DNA of 64,000 nt from Rhizobium mongolense subsp. loessense (lineage in GTDB: Bacteria; Pseudomonadota; Alphaproteobacteria; Rhizobiales; Rhizobiaceae), in assembly GCF_900099775.1 (NCBI RefSeq), contig NZ_FMTM01000002.1, forward strand, positions 248,001-312,000. The letters are read 5' to 3'. How positions within the stretch are numbered: position 1 is the stretch's first letter; every line of letters starts with the position of its first letter. The position numbers and the translations under genes were made by a program. Under the pieces are notes generated by a model, which saw nothing but the letters and a program-made list of their open reading frames with translations, was not told where the DNA came from and ran no database searches. Positions 44,320 to 54,474 of this stretch are shown here, piece by piece.

Positions 44320-45138
44320 ATGGCTCTCCGCCCTTACTGGAAAGGCTATCTGAAGCTTTCGCTGGTTACCTGCCCGGTACAGATGATGCCGGCCACGTCG
44401 GAAAACGAAAAGGTGCGCTTCCACACGCTGAACCGGCAAACCCACAATCGCGTCGTGAGCCACTATGTCGATTCCGTCACCGGCAAAGAGGTGAAGGACG
44501 AAGACGAAGTCAAAGGTTACCAAAAAGGCGAGAACGACTATGTCATTCTCGAAGACGAGGAACTCGAAAATGTTGCACTCGAGAGCACCAAAACCATAGA
44601 CATCGAGGTGTTCGCGCCGCGCGATAGCGTTGGATGGATCTGGCTCGATACGCCTTACTACCTGTCGCCGGACGATCCAGTCGGCCAGGAAGCCTTCTCG
44701 GTCATTCGCGACGCCATGGCGGCCGAGAATATGGTCGGTATTTCAAGACTTGTCATCTCGCGGCGGGAACGCGCTGTCATGCTTGAGCCGCGCGGTAAGG
44801 GCATCGTGCTCTGGACACTGCGTTACGGGGATGAGGTCCGCGACGCCGAGACCTATTTCGAGAAGATCGATGACGAGATGACCGACAATGAGTTGATGCC
44901 CCTCGTTCAGCAACTCATCAAAAAACAGACACAACCCTGGAACCCGAAGATGGCCTCCGACCCCGTCCAGGATAAGCTTCTCGACATCATCGAGGCGAAG
45001 AAGAAGCTGATTAAGAAGGCCCCTAGGGCAAAGCCGAAAGGCAAGGACAAGGAAGAGCCGGCGCCAACCAACGTCATCAACATCATGGATGCATTGCGCA
45101 AATCGGTCGAAGCTGAAAACCACCCGGAGAGGCAGTAG
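44320..45138 (+). CDS. Ku protein, second paralogue
   Basis: A 272-residue Ku paralogue (WKGYLKLSLVTCPVQMMPAT, FHTLNRQTHNRVVSHYVDS, PYYLSPDD) with a shorter basic tail (KKLIKKAPRAKPKGKDKEEP) followed by TNVINIMDALRKSV. It differs clearly in sequence from the upstream Ku, so the pair is old rather than a fresh duplication. It ends 4 bases before the ligase gene, in one operon with it. Confidence 0.93.
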   Translation: MALRPYWKGYLKLSLVTCPVQMMPATSENEKVRFHTLNRQTHNRVVSHYVDSVTGKEVKDEDEVKGYQKGENDYVILEDEELENVALESTKTIDIEVFAPRDSVGWIWLDTPYYLSPDDPVGQEAFSVIRDAMAAENMVGISRLVISRRERAVMLEPRGKGIVLWTLRYGDEVRDAETYFEKIDDEMTDNELMPLVQQLIKKQTQPWNPKMASDPVQDKLLDIIEAKKKLIKKAPRAKPKGKDKEEPAPTNVINIMDALRKSVEAENHPERQ

Positions 45139-45142
45139 CCTC

Positions 45143-46192
45143 ATGACGCGCCCGCGCCGGCCCTCTTTGCCATTGCTCGACGTGTCCCGTTCTGCACTCC
45201 AGTCGCGTCCGATCCGCAAGCGCGATCCTGACCAGCCGAACCTGCCCTTCGATCCGATGCCGCAGCGCGTGGAACCCTGCCTCGCGCTGCTCAAGAGCGT
45301 GGTTCCGGTGGGACCGGATTGGCTTTACGAGGTGAAGTGGGACGGTTACCGGCTCGCGATCCATATCGAACCAAAGGGTGTGAGTATCATCACCCGCGGC
45401 GGCCATGACTGGACCCACCGCTTTCCCTCGATCGCGACGGCGGCAAAGGGCCTCGGGGTGACGACCGCCATTCTCGACGGCGAGGCCGTTGTTCTCGACG
45501 ATCAGGGCCGGTCGGACTTTGGCGCTTTGCAGCGTTCGCTCGGAGGTCGGGGCGGCAAACGGATCTCGAGCGAGTCCATCCTATACGCCTTCGACCTTCT
45601 CTATCTCGATGGACACGATCTCACTCGCACCGAGCTTGCCGTGCGCCGGCGCCTTCTTGAAGATCTGATACCAGAAGGCAGCAATGAGACCATACGCCTT
45701 TCCGAAGCGATAGAACTGCCAGCCGAAGATCTCCTTGAGCACGCATGCCAGGTCGGCCTGGAAGGGATCATAGCCAAGCATCGGGATCAACCTTACCGCA
45801 GCGGCCGGACTGGCGACTGGCTGAAGATCAAGTGCGTCCAGAGCGAAAGCTTCATGGTCGTCGGCTACGAACAATCGGCCTCAGCGCGCGGCGGCATCGG
45901 CAGTCTGTTATTGGCCGGCAAGAAGGGCTTCGACTGGGTTTATGTCGGGTCGGTCGGCACCGGTTTCACCAGGAGCGATGCCGAGCACTTGAAAAAGACG
46001 CTCGATCAGCTGAGAACGAACAAGCCCGTGGTTCCTCTCAAGGGCAAGCGCTTCGTCTTCGTGCAGCCGACACTGATCGCCGAGATCGAATTTCGCGGCT
46101 GGACGCACGACCGCAATCTACGACACGCTTCCTACAAAGGGCTTCGGGAGGTCCAGGACAACGCGGCCGTCTTCGATGTGACGGATTGGTGA
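45143..46192 (+). CDS. Stand-alone ATP-dependent DNA ligase of the LigD type
   Basis: The 349-residue protein is only the ligase part of LigD: nucleotidyltransferase domain with the adenylated Lys in YEVKWDGYR (about residue 66), LDGEAVVLD, and motif FDLLYLDG, LEGIIAKH, then the OB domain (GRTGDWLKIKC, RHASYKGLRE). It seals DNA breaks bound by Ku. Polymerase and phosphoesterase domains are absent and are supplied by the full LigD gene on the opposite strand. ATG 45143 follows the Ku stop by 4 bases. Confidence 0.92.
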   Translation: MTRPRRPSLPLLDVSRSALQSRPIRKRDPDQPNLPFDPMPQRVEPCLALLKSVVPVGPDWLYEVKWDGYRLAIHIEPKGVSIITRGGHDWTHRFPSIATAAKGLGVTTAILDGEAVVLDDQGRSDFGALQRSLGGRGGKRISSESILYAFDLLYLDGHDLTRTELAVRRRLLEDLIPEGSNETIRLSEAIELPAEDLLEHACQVGLEGIIAKHRDQPYRSGRTGDWLKIKCVQSESFMVVGYEQSASARGGIGSLLLAGKKGFDWVYVGSVGTGFTRSDAEHLKKTLDQLRTNKPVVPLKGKRFVFVQPTLIAEIEFRGWTHDRNLRHASYKGLREVQDNAAVFDVTDW

Positions 46193-46468
46193 TGGAAACA
46201 GATCACACCGTTGGCGGCGGGACAGGCAATCAGCGCTTCGCGGGAGCTGTTCGCGCGAAGGGCCGGCGATTGCTTCCCGATGGCACGGCACGTCAGTGAT
46301 GACGAAAAGCCACTTCTCAAGCGCGAGCTGGATTATTGGCATGCACGGCATGCCAGCATGAAACCAACTATGGCGAAAAGCCAGCCCCCATGCGTTTTGG
46401 CATGACGGCAACTCAGGCCATGACCATCAAGGCAATATGAGCCGCAGCAGAGTGATTGGACATGCCGC

Positions 46469-49111
46469 TCATGCGGCGGCTCTTGTTCGGCCCAAACGCT
46501 TAATCGCCTGCTCCAGCGGCCGCTGGGCATCACAATAGCCTTGCCAGGCCGACGTCTTTGCGAGCAGAACCGGCACAGTCCTGACCGTGAATCGCTGCGG
46601 ATCGAGGTGGGATTTGACCTGCGTCCATGTCAGCGGCATCGAGACGGTGGCGCCTGCTCGGGCCCGTGGTGACAATGGTGCAACCGCCGTCGCCATGCGG
46701 TCATTGCGCAAATAGTCGAGGAAGATCCGGCCGTCCCTCAAGCTCTTGGTCATCTTGATCAGATAGAGTTCGGGATTGTCGCGCGCCATCTGCTGGCAGA
46801 CGGCATGCGCAAACCCTTTCGCCTCCGGCCAGGAGAGCGGCTTGCGCTTGTTGATGGCAAGCGGAGTGACCACATGAAGGCCCTTGCCGCCAGTTGTCTT
46901 ACAGAAACTGATCAGTCCGAGTTCCTCGAGCCTGTCACGCATATCGCGGGCTGCTGAAACGACTGTGGAAAAGGGTACGTCCGGACCAGGATCGAGGTCG
47001 AAGACGAGGCGTCCCGGCACTTCCGGCTGCTTCGGCTCGCAATTCCAAGGATGCAGTTCGACAGCACCGATCTGAGCGACGGCTGCCAAACCCTCGACCC
47101 GGTCGATCTGCAGATAAGGCTTCTTGTCACCGAAGACCTTCACCAGTTCGAGAAGGCTCGAGGTGCCAGGCATGGCATGTCGCTGGAAAAACTGCTCACC
47201 ACCGATCCCGTCAGGCGCTCGGATAATGGAGCAGGGCCGCCCCTTGATGTGCTCGATCATCCAGGAACCGACGGCTTCGTAATAGCGGGCCAGCTCTTCC
47301 TTGGTGACGGGTCCCTTGTCATTGGCATCCGGCCACAGCGGCTTGTCCGGGTTGGAGATCAGCACGCCCATCACCTCCGCCTTAACACCCTTCCGCCGCG
47401 TTGACCTAGACCCCGTAGATGCCTGAGCCGGCCGGGGCACGTCGGTCTTGGAAGGCTTCGCCGGCCGTTCGGCCTCGACTTCCTTGGCCGGCTTGTCATC
47501 GCGCAGTCCCTTAAAAGCAGCTTGGCGGACAAGACCGTCAGCGGTCCAGCCTGCGAATTCGATTTCCGCCACGAGTTCGGGCTTCAGCCAAGTGATTTCC
47601 GCCCCCTTCTTCGGCGCGCCGATGCCATTAAAGGGCGATTTCGTCGTCTCGAGCGCCTTTAACTTCGGAAGCAACGTTTCCACTTTCTTCGCGCCGTATC
47701 CGGTACCGACGCGGCCGACATAGACGAAGTTGTCGCCGTAGTAGACGCCGACCAACAAGGATCTGAACTTGCCATTCGTCTTGGCATAAGCCCCCAGCAC
47801 GACCTCGTGGCCGGCCCGACATTTGGATTTGGCCCAGGTTTCGGTTCGGCCAGATTGGTACGGCGCATCCACCTGTTTCGAGATGATGCCTTCCAGCGAC
47901 AGCTTGCACGCAGATCTGAGGACCGCGTCGCCGCCAGTTTCGAAATGCTCGACAAACCGAATGCGGGGATTGTTGCCTGCCTCGGCCAGCAGGGTCTGCA
48001 ACCGCGCCTTCCGATCTACGACTGGCAGAGATCGTAGATCCTCACCACCGTCGTAAAGAAGATCGAATGCGAAGTAGACGAGATCGCCGGCTTTGCCTTC
48101 CGAAAGCGCCGCTTGCAGGGCTGCGAAATCGGGCGCGCCATTCTCGTCGAGGGCGCAGATCTCACCATCGATAATCGAATCGGGCAGTGCAGATGCCGCC
48201 TCGCTTATTTCGCGATATTTGGCTGTCCAGTCGAGGCCCTTGCGGGTCTTCAGCGTCGCCTCACCGTCCAGCACGCGCATCTGGATCCGGTAACCGTCGA
48301 ACTTGATCTCGTGGATCCAGCCCTTGCCCGCGGGGGGGCGCTCCAGGGTCTGACAGAGCTGTGGCTCGACGAAGTCAGGCAGGTCGACAGGCGAAACCTG
48401 CGCCTTGCCGTCGCGCACATCCGATTTTCGCTGGTCAGCGGCTAGGCCTTGATGGCTGTCCCAGACCGCATCAGCCTGAACGTCGCCTCCCGCAACGATG
48501 AAAGGTTTGGGCTTGCGCCCTTTGCCAGCGGCGATCATCTCCATTGTTCGGCCGGAGGCGACCGATGTGTCATTCTCCTCCAGGATCGCCGCGCCATTCT
48601 CCTCGACCGAGAACGCGTCATGGTGCTTGATCAGCAGCCAGTTGGTTCGCTTGCCACGTTCGCGGTCGTTGCCCATGCGCACCAGCACGAAGCCGCCATG
48701 CAGGCGTTTGCCTTCGAGGGTGAATTTGAAGTCGCCCTTTTCCAGAGCTTGCTTCGGGCTCTTCTTTCCTTCCGGCTTCCAATAGCCACGGTCCCATAGC
48801 ATCACAGTACCGCCGCCATACTGGCCTTTCGGGATAGTCCCTTCGAAATCGCCATAATCGAGTGGATGGTCCTCCACCTCGACCGCTAACCGCTTGTCGT
48901 GCGGGTCGAGGGACGGACCCTTCGTCACGGCCCAGGACTTGAAGACCCCATCGAACTCGAGCCTGAGATCGTAGTGAAGGCGGGTCGCGTCGTGTTTCTG
49001 GATGACGAAACGAGGGCGATTGCTGCGCGCAATGCGCGCTTCACCGCTCGGCTCAGCGGTCCTTTGAAAATCGCGCTTCGATCGATAGGTCGATAGTTTG
49101 TCACTGGCCAT
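46469..49111 (-). CDS. ligD: Multifunctional DNA ligase D (phosphoesterase-ligase-polymerase)
   Basis: The 880-residue LigD has three domains. Residues 30-180 are the 3-prime phosphoesterase ([37 protein letters not shown]). Residues 255-545 are the ATP-dependent ligase ([11 protein letters not shown] with the adenylated Lys, [26 protein letters not shown]). Residues 600-875 are the archaeo-eukaryotic-primase-type polymerase ([13 protein letters not shown] with catalytic Asp residues, [12 protein letters not shown]). It processes, fills and seals broken ends with Ku. It is convergent to the ku operon. A weak GGAAC-N17-CATT element upstream (49168-49143, minus strand) might give stress control. 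Confidence 0.95.
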   Translation of the reverse strand: MASDKLSTYRSKRDFQRTAEPSGEARIARSNRPRFVIQKHDATRLHYDLRLEFDGVFKSWAVTKGPSLDPHDKRLAVEVEDHPLDYGDFEGTIPKGQYGGGTVMLWDRGYWKPEGKKSPKQALEKGDFKFTLEGKRLHGGFVLVRMGNDRERGKRTNWLLIKHHDAFSVEENGAAILEENDTSVASGRTMEMIAAGKGRKPKPFIVAGGDVQADAVWDSHQGLAADQRKSDVRDGKAQVSPVDLPDFVEPQLCQTLERPPAGKGWIHEIKFDGYRIQMRVLDGEATLKTRKGLDWTAKYREISEAASALPDSIIDGEICALDENGAPDFAALQAALSEGKAGDLVYFAFDLLYDGGEDLRSLPVVDRKARLQTLLAEAGNNPRIRFVEHFETGGDAVLRSACKLSLEGIISKQVDAPYQSGRTETWAKSKCRAGHEVVLGAYAKTNGKFRSLLVGVYYGDNFVYVGRVGTGYGAKKVETLLPKLKALETTKSPFNGIGAPKKGAEITWLKPELVAEIEFAGWTADGLVRQAAFKGLRDDKPAKEVEAERPAKPSKTDVPRPAQASTGSRSTRRKGVKAEVMGVLISNPDKPLWPDANDKGPVTKEELARYYEAVGSWMIEHIKGRPCSIIRAPDGIGGEQFFQRHAMPGTSSLLELVKVFGDKKPYLQIDRVEGLAAVAQIGAVELHPWNCEPKQPEVPGRLVFDLDPGPDVPFSTVVSAARDMRDRLEELGLISFCKTTGGKGLHVVTPLAINKRKPLSWPEAKGFAHAVCQQMARDNPELYLIKMTKSLRDGRIFLDYLRNDRMATAVAPLSPRARAGATVSMPLTWTQVKSHLDPQRFTVRTVPVLLAKTSAWQGYCDAQRPLEQAIKRLGRTRAAA

Positions 49112-49142
49112 GGTTGTTCCCGAAAACAGCGTCCGACAGCGG

Positions 49143-49168
49143 AATGCTCCTTGGCAGCTGGAAGTTCC
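49143..49168 (-). promoter_or_regulatory. Weak EcfG-like element before ligD
   Basis: Read on the minus strand, GGAAC (49168-49164), 17 bases, CATT (49146-49143) is one base off the general stress -10 consensus. It lies about 30 bases before ATG 49111. Its interest is the parallel with the clearer element before the ku operon. Confidence 0.3.
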
Positions 49169-49255
49169 ATGATGGCGTTCCTGCAGCCGATCATCGGAAA
49201 ACAGGAAGCTCGTACCAGGCCTCGCCTCTTCGGAGACGAGGCCATCACCGATGCC

Positions 49256-49567
49256 CTAGATAATGGCTACACGTGCTGGCCGGGCCGGATGGATGGACGG
49301 CCTTCTCTTCCACGGGGCCATGACGGCAGGCATGCCGGCTTCGAGGCAAGCCGCCAGGAACGCCTCGCGCGCGATCACCGCGGGAATGGTTCCGTTGAGG
49401 GCACCCCGGCACGTCTTCACCGCGCGCTCGTGGCGCTCTCCGTGGCGCAGTGGCCATTCGTTTTCGAGAAAATCCAACGCGTCGTATGCGCCTGTGAAGA
49501 TCCGCTCCAAACCGCATCGCAGCCGAATCCTTACCGGCCGGGTCCATGGAACATCGTTCAGCGGCAT
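49256..49567 (-). CDS. DUF982 family protein
   Basis: A 103-residue protein of the rhizobial DUF982 family: VRIRLRCGLERIFTGAYDAL, LENEWPLRHGERHERAV, CRGALNGTIPAVIAREAFLA. These small proteins are abundant in Rhizobiales, often near replicon-borne stress or symbiosis genes, and have no known function. ATG 49567 is preceded by AAAGGAGG, a strong ribosome site. Confidence 0.85.
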   Translation of the reverse strand: MPLNDVPWTRPVRIRLRCGLERIFTGAYDALDFLENEWPLRHGERHERAVKTCRGALNGTIPAVIAREAFLAACLEAGMPAVMAPWKRRPSIHPARPARVAII

Positions 49568-49691
49568 CTTTTCCTCCTTTCATGCCACCAATGATCCTGA
49601 CGAAATGATATTGGGAATTGTCTCCGGCTGTTCAAGACCGTAAGGCCAACCAGATCATCGCGCCGTTGTTCAGGGAACCTGCTCGGTTCCG

Positions 49692-50267
49692 TCAGCCGAT
49701 CTCCCGGAAGGTAATGGAATAGCGAAGCTGCTCGACAGGCGGGATCGAGTGCTCCCATTCGTTCCGGGCGGGACCCGACAGCAGGTAGACCGAGCCCGGC
49801 TCGACAATCACCGACACACGCTCCCAGTTCGGGCCGGCGCGGCGCCTCAGCCTGAAAGTACACGGCGACAGCAATGAGACACCGACGACCCTGCCGAACA
49901 CCTTTTTGTCTTTATGCCAGCCGATCGGCGCACCCGGCGCATATTCGGTAATCAGCGCCTGTTGCAAGCCATCGGGTTCGATACCGGCGAAAGCGGCCGC
50001 AAGGGAGCGCACGGGCAAAAGGAACGGCGGCACGTCGTCAATGCGCCTCACCCGCTCCCTATCGAAGTCATACTTCCAGCCATAGGAGATGACCTTTCGT
50101 TTGCCCTCAAAGCCATGAAAGTCGAAGGGTTTCAGAGGCAATTGTCTTATCTCTCGAAGCAGATCCGACTGGACCGCCTCGGGAACGACGGCGGGTTGAT
50201 AGCGGAAGCCCTGGGGCAACCGCGCCTCCGCTTCAGCAAACAAGTCTCCTTGCGGCGAAATGCTCAT
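49692..50267 (-). CDS. AlkB-like 2-oxoglutarate/Fe(II) dioxygenase
   Basis: A 191-residue protein of the AlkB superfamily: the iron ligands His and Asp in IGWHKDK, the later His in EHSIPP, and the 2-oxoglutarate-binding Arg in LRYSITFREIG. AlkB enzymes remove alkyl groups from nucleic acid bases. This shorter form resembles the AlkB-homologue group with a broad or unknown substrate. GAGGA upstream fixes ATG 50267. Its place beside the NHEJ genes suits a DNA-damage role. Confidence 0.85.
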   Translation of the reverse strand: MSISPQGDLFAEAEARLPQGFRYQPAVVPEAVQSDLLREIRQLPLKPFDFHGFEGKRKVISYGWKYDFDRERVRRIDDVPPFLLPVRSLAAAFAGIEPDGLQQALITEYAPGAPIGWHKDKKVFGRVVGVSLLSPCTFRLRRRAGPNWERVSVIVEPGSVYLLSGPARNEWEHSIPPVEQLRYSITFREIG

Positions 50268-50288
50268 GGTCAATTCCTCGCCGGCGTG

Positions 50289-50483
50289 TCAGTGGACACT
50301 CGGCGTTTTGACGACTGCGGCGAAATCTTCTGCCACCAGTTCGCTGATCGCAATCAGGACTTCCTCGGCCGAGAAGCCAGAACCAATCGTAGTGCGGATC
50401 AGATCCTGCAGATCAGGCTCGACGACATCGCGGCAATCGTCGAGCCGCTCGTCCGAGATTGTAATACTGTGCAATTCTTCCAT
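50289..50483 (-). CDS. Small hypothetical protein, 64 aa
   Basis: I do not recognise a family. The acidic 64-residue protein (MEELHSITISDERLDDCRDV, then a helical segment ending ELVAEDFAAVVKTP) has no signal peptide. ATG 50483 follows AAAGGTCG; its stop lies 21 bases before the AlkB-like start, so the two are probably co-transcribed. Similar short proteins occur in rhizobia, without a known role. Confidence 0.5.
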   Translation of the reverse strand: MEELHSITISDERLDDCRDVVEPDLQDLIRTTIGSGFSAEEVLIAISELVAEDFAAVVKTPSVH

Positions 50484-50628
50484 CGTTCGACCTTTCAAGG
50501 TTTCGGCTGGGCTCAATGTGCCGGCGGGCCAAAATCATTTACTGGCAGACGCTCGGCGCACGGCGATAGGGAACGGGCCCTTGCGCTGCACCCTGCAACT
50601 GCTTCTCCCTTATTATTGTGGTGAATGT

Positions 50629-50781
50629 TCAGCCGAGTTGCTCGGCAATGATCGCCTCCACTTCCCTGCGCGTTAGAAGGCAGGGGTACGGCTTCCAGTT
50701 GTTGTCCGGCCGAGCGACGACGTCACCGCGCTCGCGCGGCTTCATGGCCGCAGGCGCGGTAGCAATGCTTGTCTGGTTCAA
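50629..50781 (-). CDS. Possible very small protein, 50 aa, TTG start
   Basis: A 50-codon frame with a TTG start (50781) preceded by AAGG at a suitable distance; the sequence (MNQTSIATAPAAMKPRERGD, then NNWKPYPCLLTRREVEAII) looks protein-like rather than shadow-like. A shorter start at 50745 has no ribosome site. No family recognised. Confidence 0.35.
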   Translation of the reverse strand: MNQTSIATAPAAMKPRERGDVVARPDNNWKPYPCLLTRREVEAIIAEQLG

Positions 50782-51292
50782 TCGAGTACCTTAGCAGCAC
50801 GGGCGGCCACACCTCGGCCGCCCTTTTAGCACGCGGATTGTCGACCTCATCAGGACGCACGCCGCGTGGTGTGGGATTATGTGGGTGATTGCCAAAAGAT
50901 AAGAGGTGCCGGTCTGCATTACAAGGCGGTGCACAGCCGCGGACACAGATGGGTGAATGGAGGTGCTCAACCTTGCATGGTATGTCGTTGACCCCCGGCC
51001 CTGAACGCCGGGGTATCCCGCGTTGGTTCAGGATGGCGAAGACGACAGAGAGGGTCGGTTGCCGGAGAACGCGCGAGGCTGGATAGTCTCGAGCTCATCG
51101 GTGGAATCGTAAAGTGATGGTCCACGGCGGTGATCTGCCGCACAATCACCAGCACAACATAAAAACTGGCTCGCCTCTCGTAGGATCAATCTGCACAGAT
51201 TAGGCGCCTCAAACGGATCAGAACTGGAGTCTGGCTCACTGCGATTGAACGTGAACGTCAGTGCTGGCTCTAAGCACATTTTCGATCAAGGC
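50782..51292. other. 511-base intergenic region
   Basis: No supported gene. One GC-rich hairpin (ACCCCCGG near 50991 with CCGGGGT near 51008) is visible; otherwise no repeat or RNA. It follows the last gene of the minus-strand sugar operon, so the hairpin may be part of termination or mRNA stability. Confidence 0.4.
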
Positions 51293-52918
51293 TCACAACT
51301 GCTTCAGAATGATTTCCGAAGCCTTCTCCGCGATCATAATCACCGGTGAGTTCGTGTTGCCGGAGACAATCGTCGGCATGATAGAGGCGTCGACGATACG
51401 CAATCTATCGAGCCCGTGCACGTTCAGCGTCGGATCCACCACCGCCAAAGTGTCATTCCCCATCTTGCATGTGCCGACTGGGTGAAAAATGGTCGTCGCG
51501 ATGTCGCCTGCCCTGCGGATCAAATCCTCGTCGCTGTCGTGCTCCCGACCGGGAAGGATTTCCTGCGGCCGGAAGCGGGCGAGCGCCTTCGTTTTCATAA
51601 GGCTTCGAGCGTGGCGGATGGACCGTGCCGCCAAAATCCGGTCGCCGGCGGTGGAGAGATAATTCGGGCGGATTTCTGGCGGCAGCGCCACCTCGCGCGT
51701 CGTCACATGCACCGTGCCGCGGCTTTCGGGCCGGAGATTGCACACGGACACCGTTACAGCCGGATAGCGATGGAGCGGTTCGCCAAGACGGTCGGTGCTG
51801 AGCGGTTGGACATGGTACTCGAGATCGGCCGTCGCGACGGCCGGATCGCTCTTGGCAAAGATACCGAGCTGACTTGGCGCCATGGAGAGCGGGCCGGACC
51901 GGCCGATGGCATATTGCAAACCCATGCCGACGCGGCTGAAAAGACTGTGATAGAGCTGGTTCAATGTGCGCGCGCCTTCAATCTTGAAAACCGTGCGGAT
52001 CTGAAGGTGGTCCTGAAGGTTTTCTCCGACACCCGGAAGGTCGTGGTGGACGGGAATGCCGTTGGCCGAGAGCACCTCTGGCCGGCCGACGCCCGACAAC
52101 TCCAGGATCTTCGGAGAGTTGATCGCGCCAGCCGATAGCACGACTTGTCGGGATGCGCGAGCGACGCAGAGGCGGCCGCGATGCTGGAAGCGCACGCCGG
52201 TGACCGTCTTTCCGTTGAATTCAAGCCGCTCAGTTTCCGCGCCTGTGAGCAGGCGCAGATTCGTGCGTTTCATCGCCGGCCGCAGGAAGGCTTTTGTTGT
52301 GTTCCAGCGCACGCCGCCGCGCTGGTTGACCTCGAAATAACCCGAACCCTCGTTGTCACCATCGTTGAAGTCCCCGGTCTTCGGAATGCCTAGTTCTTCG
52401 GCCGCGTCGCGAAAGGCGTCGAGAATCGGCCAGGAGAGGCGCTGGCGCTCGACGCGCCATTCGCCGCCGGCGCCGTGCGTGGCGGACTTGCCACGATAGT
52501 TATCTTCCGACTTCAAGAAGTAGGGCAGTACGTCGTCCCAGCCCCAGCCCACATTGCCGGCCTGCCGCCAGCCGTCGTAGTCGGCGGCTTGCCCGCGCAT
52601 ATAAATCATGCCGTTGATCGATGAGCAGCCCCCGAGCAGCTTGCCGCGCGGATAGTTCAGCGCGCGGCCGTTGAGGCCGGCTTCCGCGGCCGTCTTCATC
52701 ATCCAGTCGGTGCGCGGGTTGCCCATGCAATAGAGATAGCCAATCGGCACATGGACCCAATGGTAGCGATCCGAGCCGCCGGCTTCGAGCAGCAGGACCC
52801 GGTTCTTCGGATCGGCCGACAGACGGTTTGCCAGGACGCATCCGGCCGAGCCGGCACCAACGACGATGAAATCGTAGCTGCCTTCGTCCACCGGCATTTC
52901 AGTGCTATTCATGGTCAT
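51293..52918 (-). CDS. GMC-family FAD oxidoreductase (choline dehydrogenase-like)
   Basis: A 541-residue flavoprotein of the glucose-methanol-choline family: FAD Rossmann motif [17 protein letters not shown] near residue 15, GMC signature [20 protein letters not shown], and the C-terminal catalytic region HPVGTCKMG and [16 protein letters not shown]. It oxidises an alcohol group, passing electrons to a quinone or carrier. The start ATG 52918 overlaps the kinase stop by ATGA. As the last gene of the 62683-51293 operon it may oxidise the imported polyol or a side product; the substrate is unknown. Confidence 0.88.
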   Translation of the reverse strand: MTMNSTEMPVDEGSYDFIVVGAGSAGCVLANRLSADPKNRVLLLEAGGSDRYHWVHVPIGYLYCMGNPRTDWMMKTAAEAGLNGRALNYPRGKLLGGCSSINGMIYMRGQAADYDGWRQAGNVGWGWDDVLPYFLKSEDNYRGKSATHGAGGEWRVERQRLSWPILDAFRDAAEELGIPKTGDFNDGDNEGSGYFEVNQRGGVRWNTTKAFLRPAMKRTNLRLLTGAETERLEFNGKTVTGVRFQHRGRLCVARASRQVVLSAGAINSPKILELSGVGRPEVLSANGIPVHHDLPGVGENLQDHLQIRTVFKIEGARTLNQLYHSLFSRVGMGLQYAIGRSGPLSMAPSQLGIFAKSDPAVATADLEYHVQPLSTDRLGEPLHRYPAVTVSVCNLRPESRGTVHVTTREVALPPEIRPNYLSTAGDRILAARSIRHARSLMKTKALARFRPQEILPGREHDSDEDLIRRAGDIATTIFHPVGTCKMGNDTLAVVDPTLNVHGLDRLRIVDASIMPTIVSGNTNSPVIMIAEKASEIILKQL

Positions 52919-54444
52919 GCCGCAGCTCCCGCCACCTGGTCTTTGGCTGCCGAAAGCCGCCGCCAGAGGGGGGTCATCGCTTCGGCAATATCCCTGTACA
53001 GTGCATAGCGCCTGTTGTAGTGCGCCGTCAGCGCATCGTTCGGCTCGTAGTGCCGTTCGACCCGCACCATGGCATTCGCCCCTTCCGTGAAATCGGCAAA
53101 GAGGCCGACGCCCGTTCCCGCCGCAATCGCCGCGCCCAACGCGCCCGTTTCCCGCGAGACAGCGACGGAAACCGGCATACCCAGCACGTCGGCGAATATC
53201 TGCGGCCAGAGGCGGCTGCGCGATCCGCCGCCCGACAGCACGGCCTCGTCGAAGATGGCGCCCGCCTTGCGGATCGTCTCGATGTGCTGACGATGCCCGA
53301 AGGCGACACCTTCCAGAAGCGCGCGAACCAGGTGCCCCTTGCCATGCCAGCCCGCAACTCCATAAAAGCCCGCGCGCGCATGGCCGTCCTGCTGGGCGCC
53401 GTAGAGGTAGGGATGGTAGACTGGATCGTCGGACGACGGCTCGATCGCAGCCGCCAAAGCGCAGCAGCCGTCGAAGGGCGATACGCCATCGTGATGTTCC
53501 CCCTCGAAGAACTCCCTTACCAGCCATTCGAGATTGGCGGCCGAGGTCGCGCTGTTTTCCATCGCCATGTAACGGCTACGGTCGAAGGTCGCGGACATGA
53601 AGACCGGCCCGTCGAGGGCGGGGCGATCGATGATCACCTGGTTGATGCTCCAGGTGCCTGCGATGATCGAGGCGCTGCCCGTACGCGAGACGCCCGAGCC
53701 GAGTGCAGAGGCGACGACGTCGAACAACCCGCCGATGACTGGCGTGCCGGCTGCAAGCCCGGTTTGCGCTGCGACCTCTTCAGTCACGGTGCCAGCGATG
53801 TCGGCGCTTTCGATGAGCGGCGGCAGCAGGTTCATGCAGTCGGCCAGGCCATAGGCAGCCATCAGCGTCCGGTCGTACCGGCGGGCGGCGAGATCGAGCA
53901 GGCCGGCGCCGGACATGTCCGAGACCTCGCTGACGCGACGGCCGGTCAGACGGTTGACGACGAAATCCTTGGAGAAGAACACCGTGCCGATGCGCTCGAA
54001 GAGCTCGGGCCTGTGACGCCTCAGCCAGGCAAGAAGCGTTGGCGTCTGCGAGGGCCAGGGGCGCTGACGGCCGATCGGATAGGTCCGGTCGCCAACGCCT
54101 TCGGCCGCCCATTCTTCGACGAGACCTATCGCCCGCGTGTCGAGCGACTGGATGGCGAGGAGCGGTTCGCCGTTCCGGTCGAGCGCATAAAGCCCGTTGC
54201 CATGGCCGGCACAGCCGATTGCGGCGATATCGGTCGCCGCGATGTCCGCCTTGTCCAGACAGGTGCGGATGACACGCTTGGCATGGGCCCACAGCTCGCC
54301 GAGATCGCGCTCGACATGGCCGGGGTATGGCATCCGGCTGTGGCCCTCCTCCCCCGCATGCGCCAGTTCCTGGCCAGTCCGATCGAAGATCACCGCCTTG
54401 ATGACGGTGTTGCCGGCGTCGATCCCTAAAAGATAGTCTCCCAT
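52915..54444 (-). CDS. FGGY-family carbohydrate kinase
   Basis: A 509-residue sugar/polyol kinase with the ATP-binding and phosphate motifs of the FGGY family ([17 protein letters not shown] at the start; [10 protein letters not shown]; the FGGY signature region [20 protein letters not shown] near residue 400). Relatives phosphorylate erythritol, xylulose, gluconate or autoinducer-2. ATG 54444 is fixed by GGGAGGGG upstream. Paired with a GlpD/EryB-like dehydrogenase and an aldolase, it likely makes the phosphorylated intermediate of a polyol pathway. Confidence 0.9.
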   Translation of the reverse strand: MGDYLLGIDAGNTVIKAVIFDRTGQELAHAGEEGHSRMPYPGHVERDLGELWAHAKRVIRTCLDKADIAATDIAAIGCAGHGNGLYALDRNGEPLLAIQSLDTRAIGLVEEWAAEGVGDRTYPIGRQRPWPSQTPTLLAWLRRHRPELFERIGTVFFSKDFVVNRLTGRRVSEVSDMSGAGLLDLAARRYDRTLMAAYGLADCMNLLPPLIESADIAGTVTEEVAAQTGLAAGTPVIGGLFDVVASALGSGVSRTGSASIIAGTWSINQVIIDRPALDGPVFMSATFDRSRYMAMENSATSAANLEWLVREFFEGEHHDGVSPFDGCCALAAAIEPSSDDPVYHPYLYGAQQDGHARAGFYGVAGWHGKGHLVRALLEGVAFGHRQHIETIRKAGAIFDEAVLSGGGSRSRLWPQIFADVLGMPVSVAVSRETGALGAAIAAGTGVGLFADFTEGANAMVRVERHYEPNDALTAHYNRRYALYRDIAEAMTPLWRRLSAAKDQVAGAAA

Positions 54445-54474
54445 TCGCAACCCCTCCCAGGTTCGGTTATGCCT

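Noticed and set aside
46211-46405. 64-codon plus-strand frame after the short ligase gene
   Set aside because: No ribosome site, no family similarity and an unusual composition. It lies in the convergent gap between the ligase and ligD genes.
53020-54429. Long plus-strand open frame (469 codons) opposite the kinase gene
   Set aside because: It is antisense to a well-supported FGGY kinase, has no ribosome site or family motif, and its arginine-rich composition is that of a third-position GC shadow. The same applies to 54469-55584, 55329-56336, 59379-60230 and 30499-31521.
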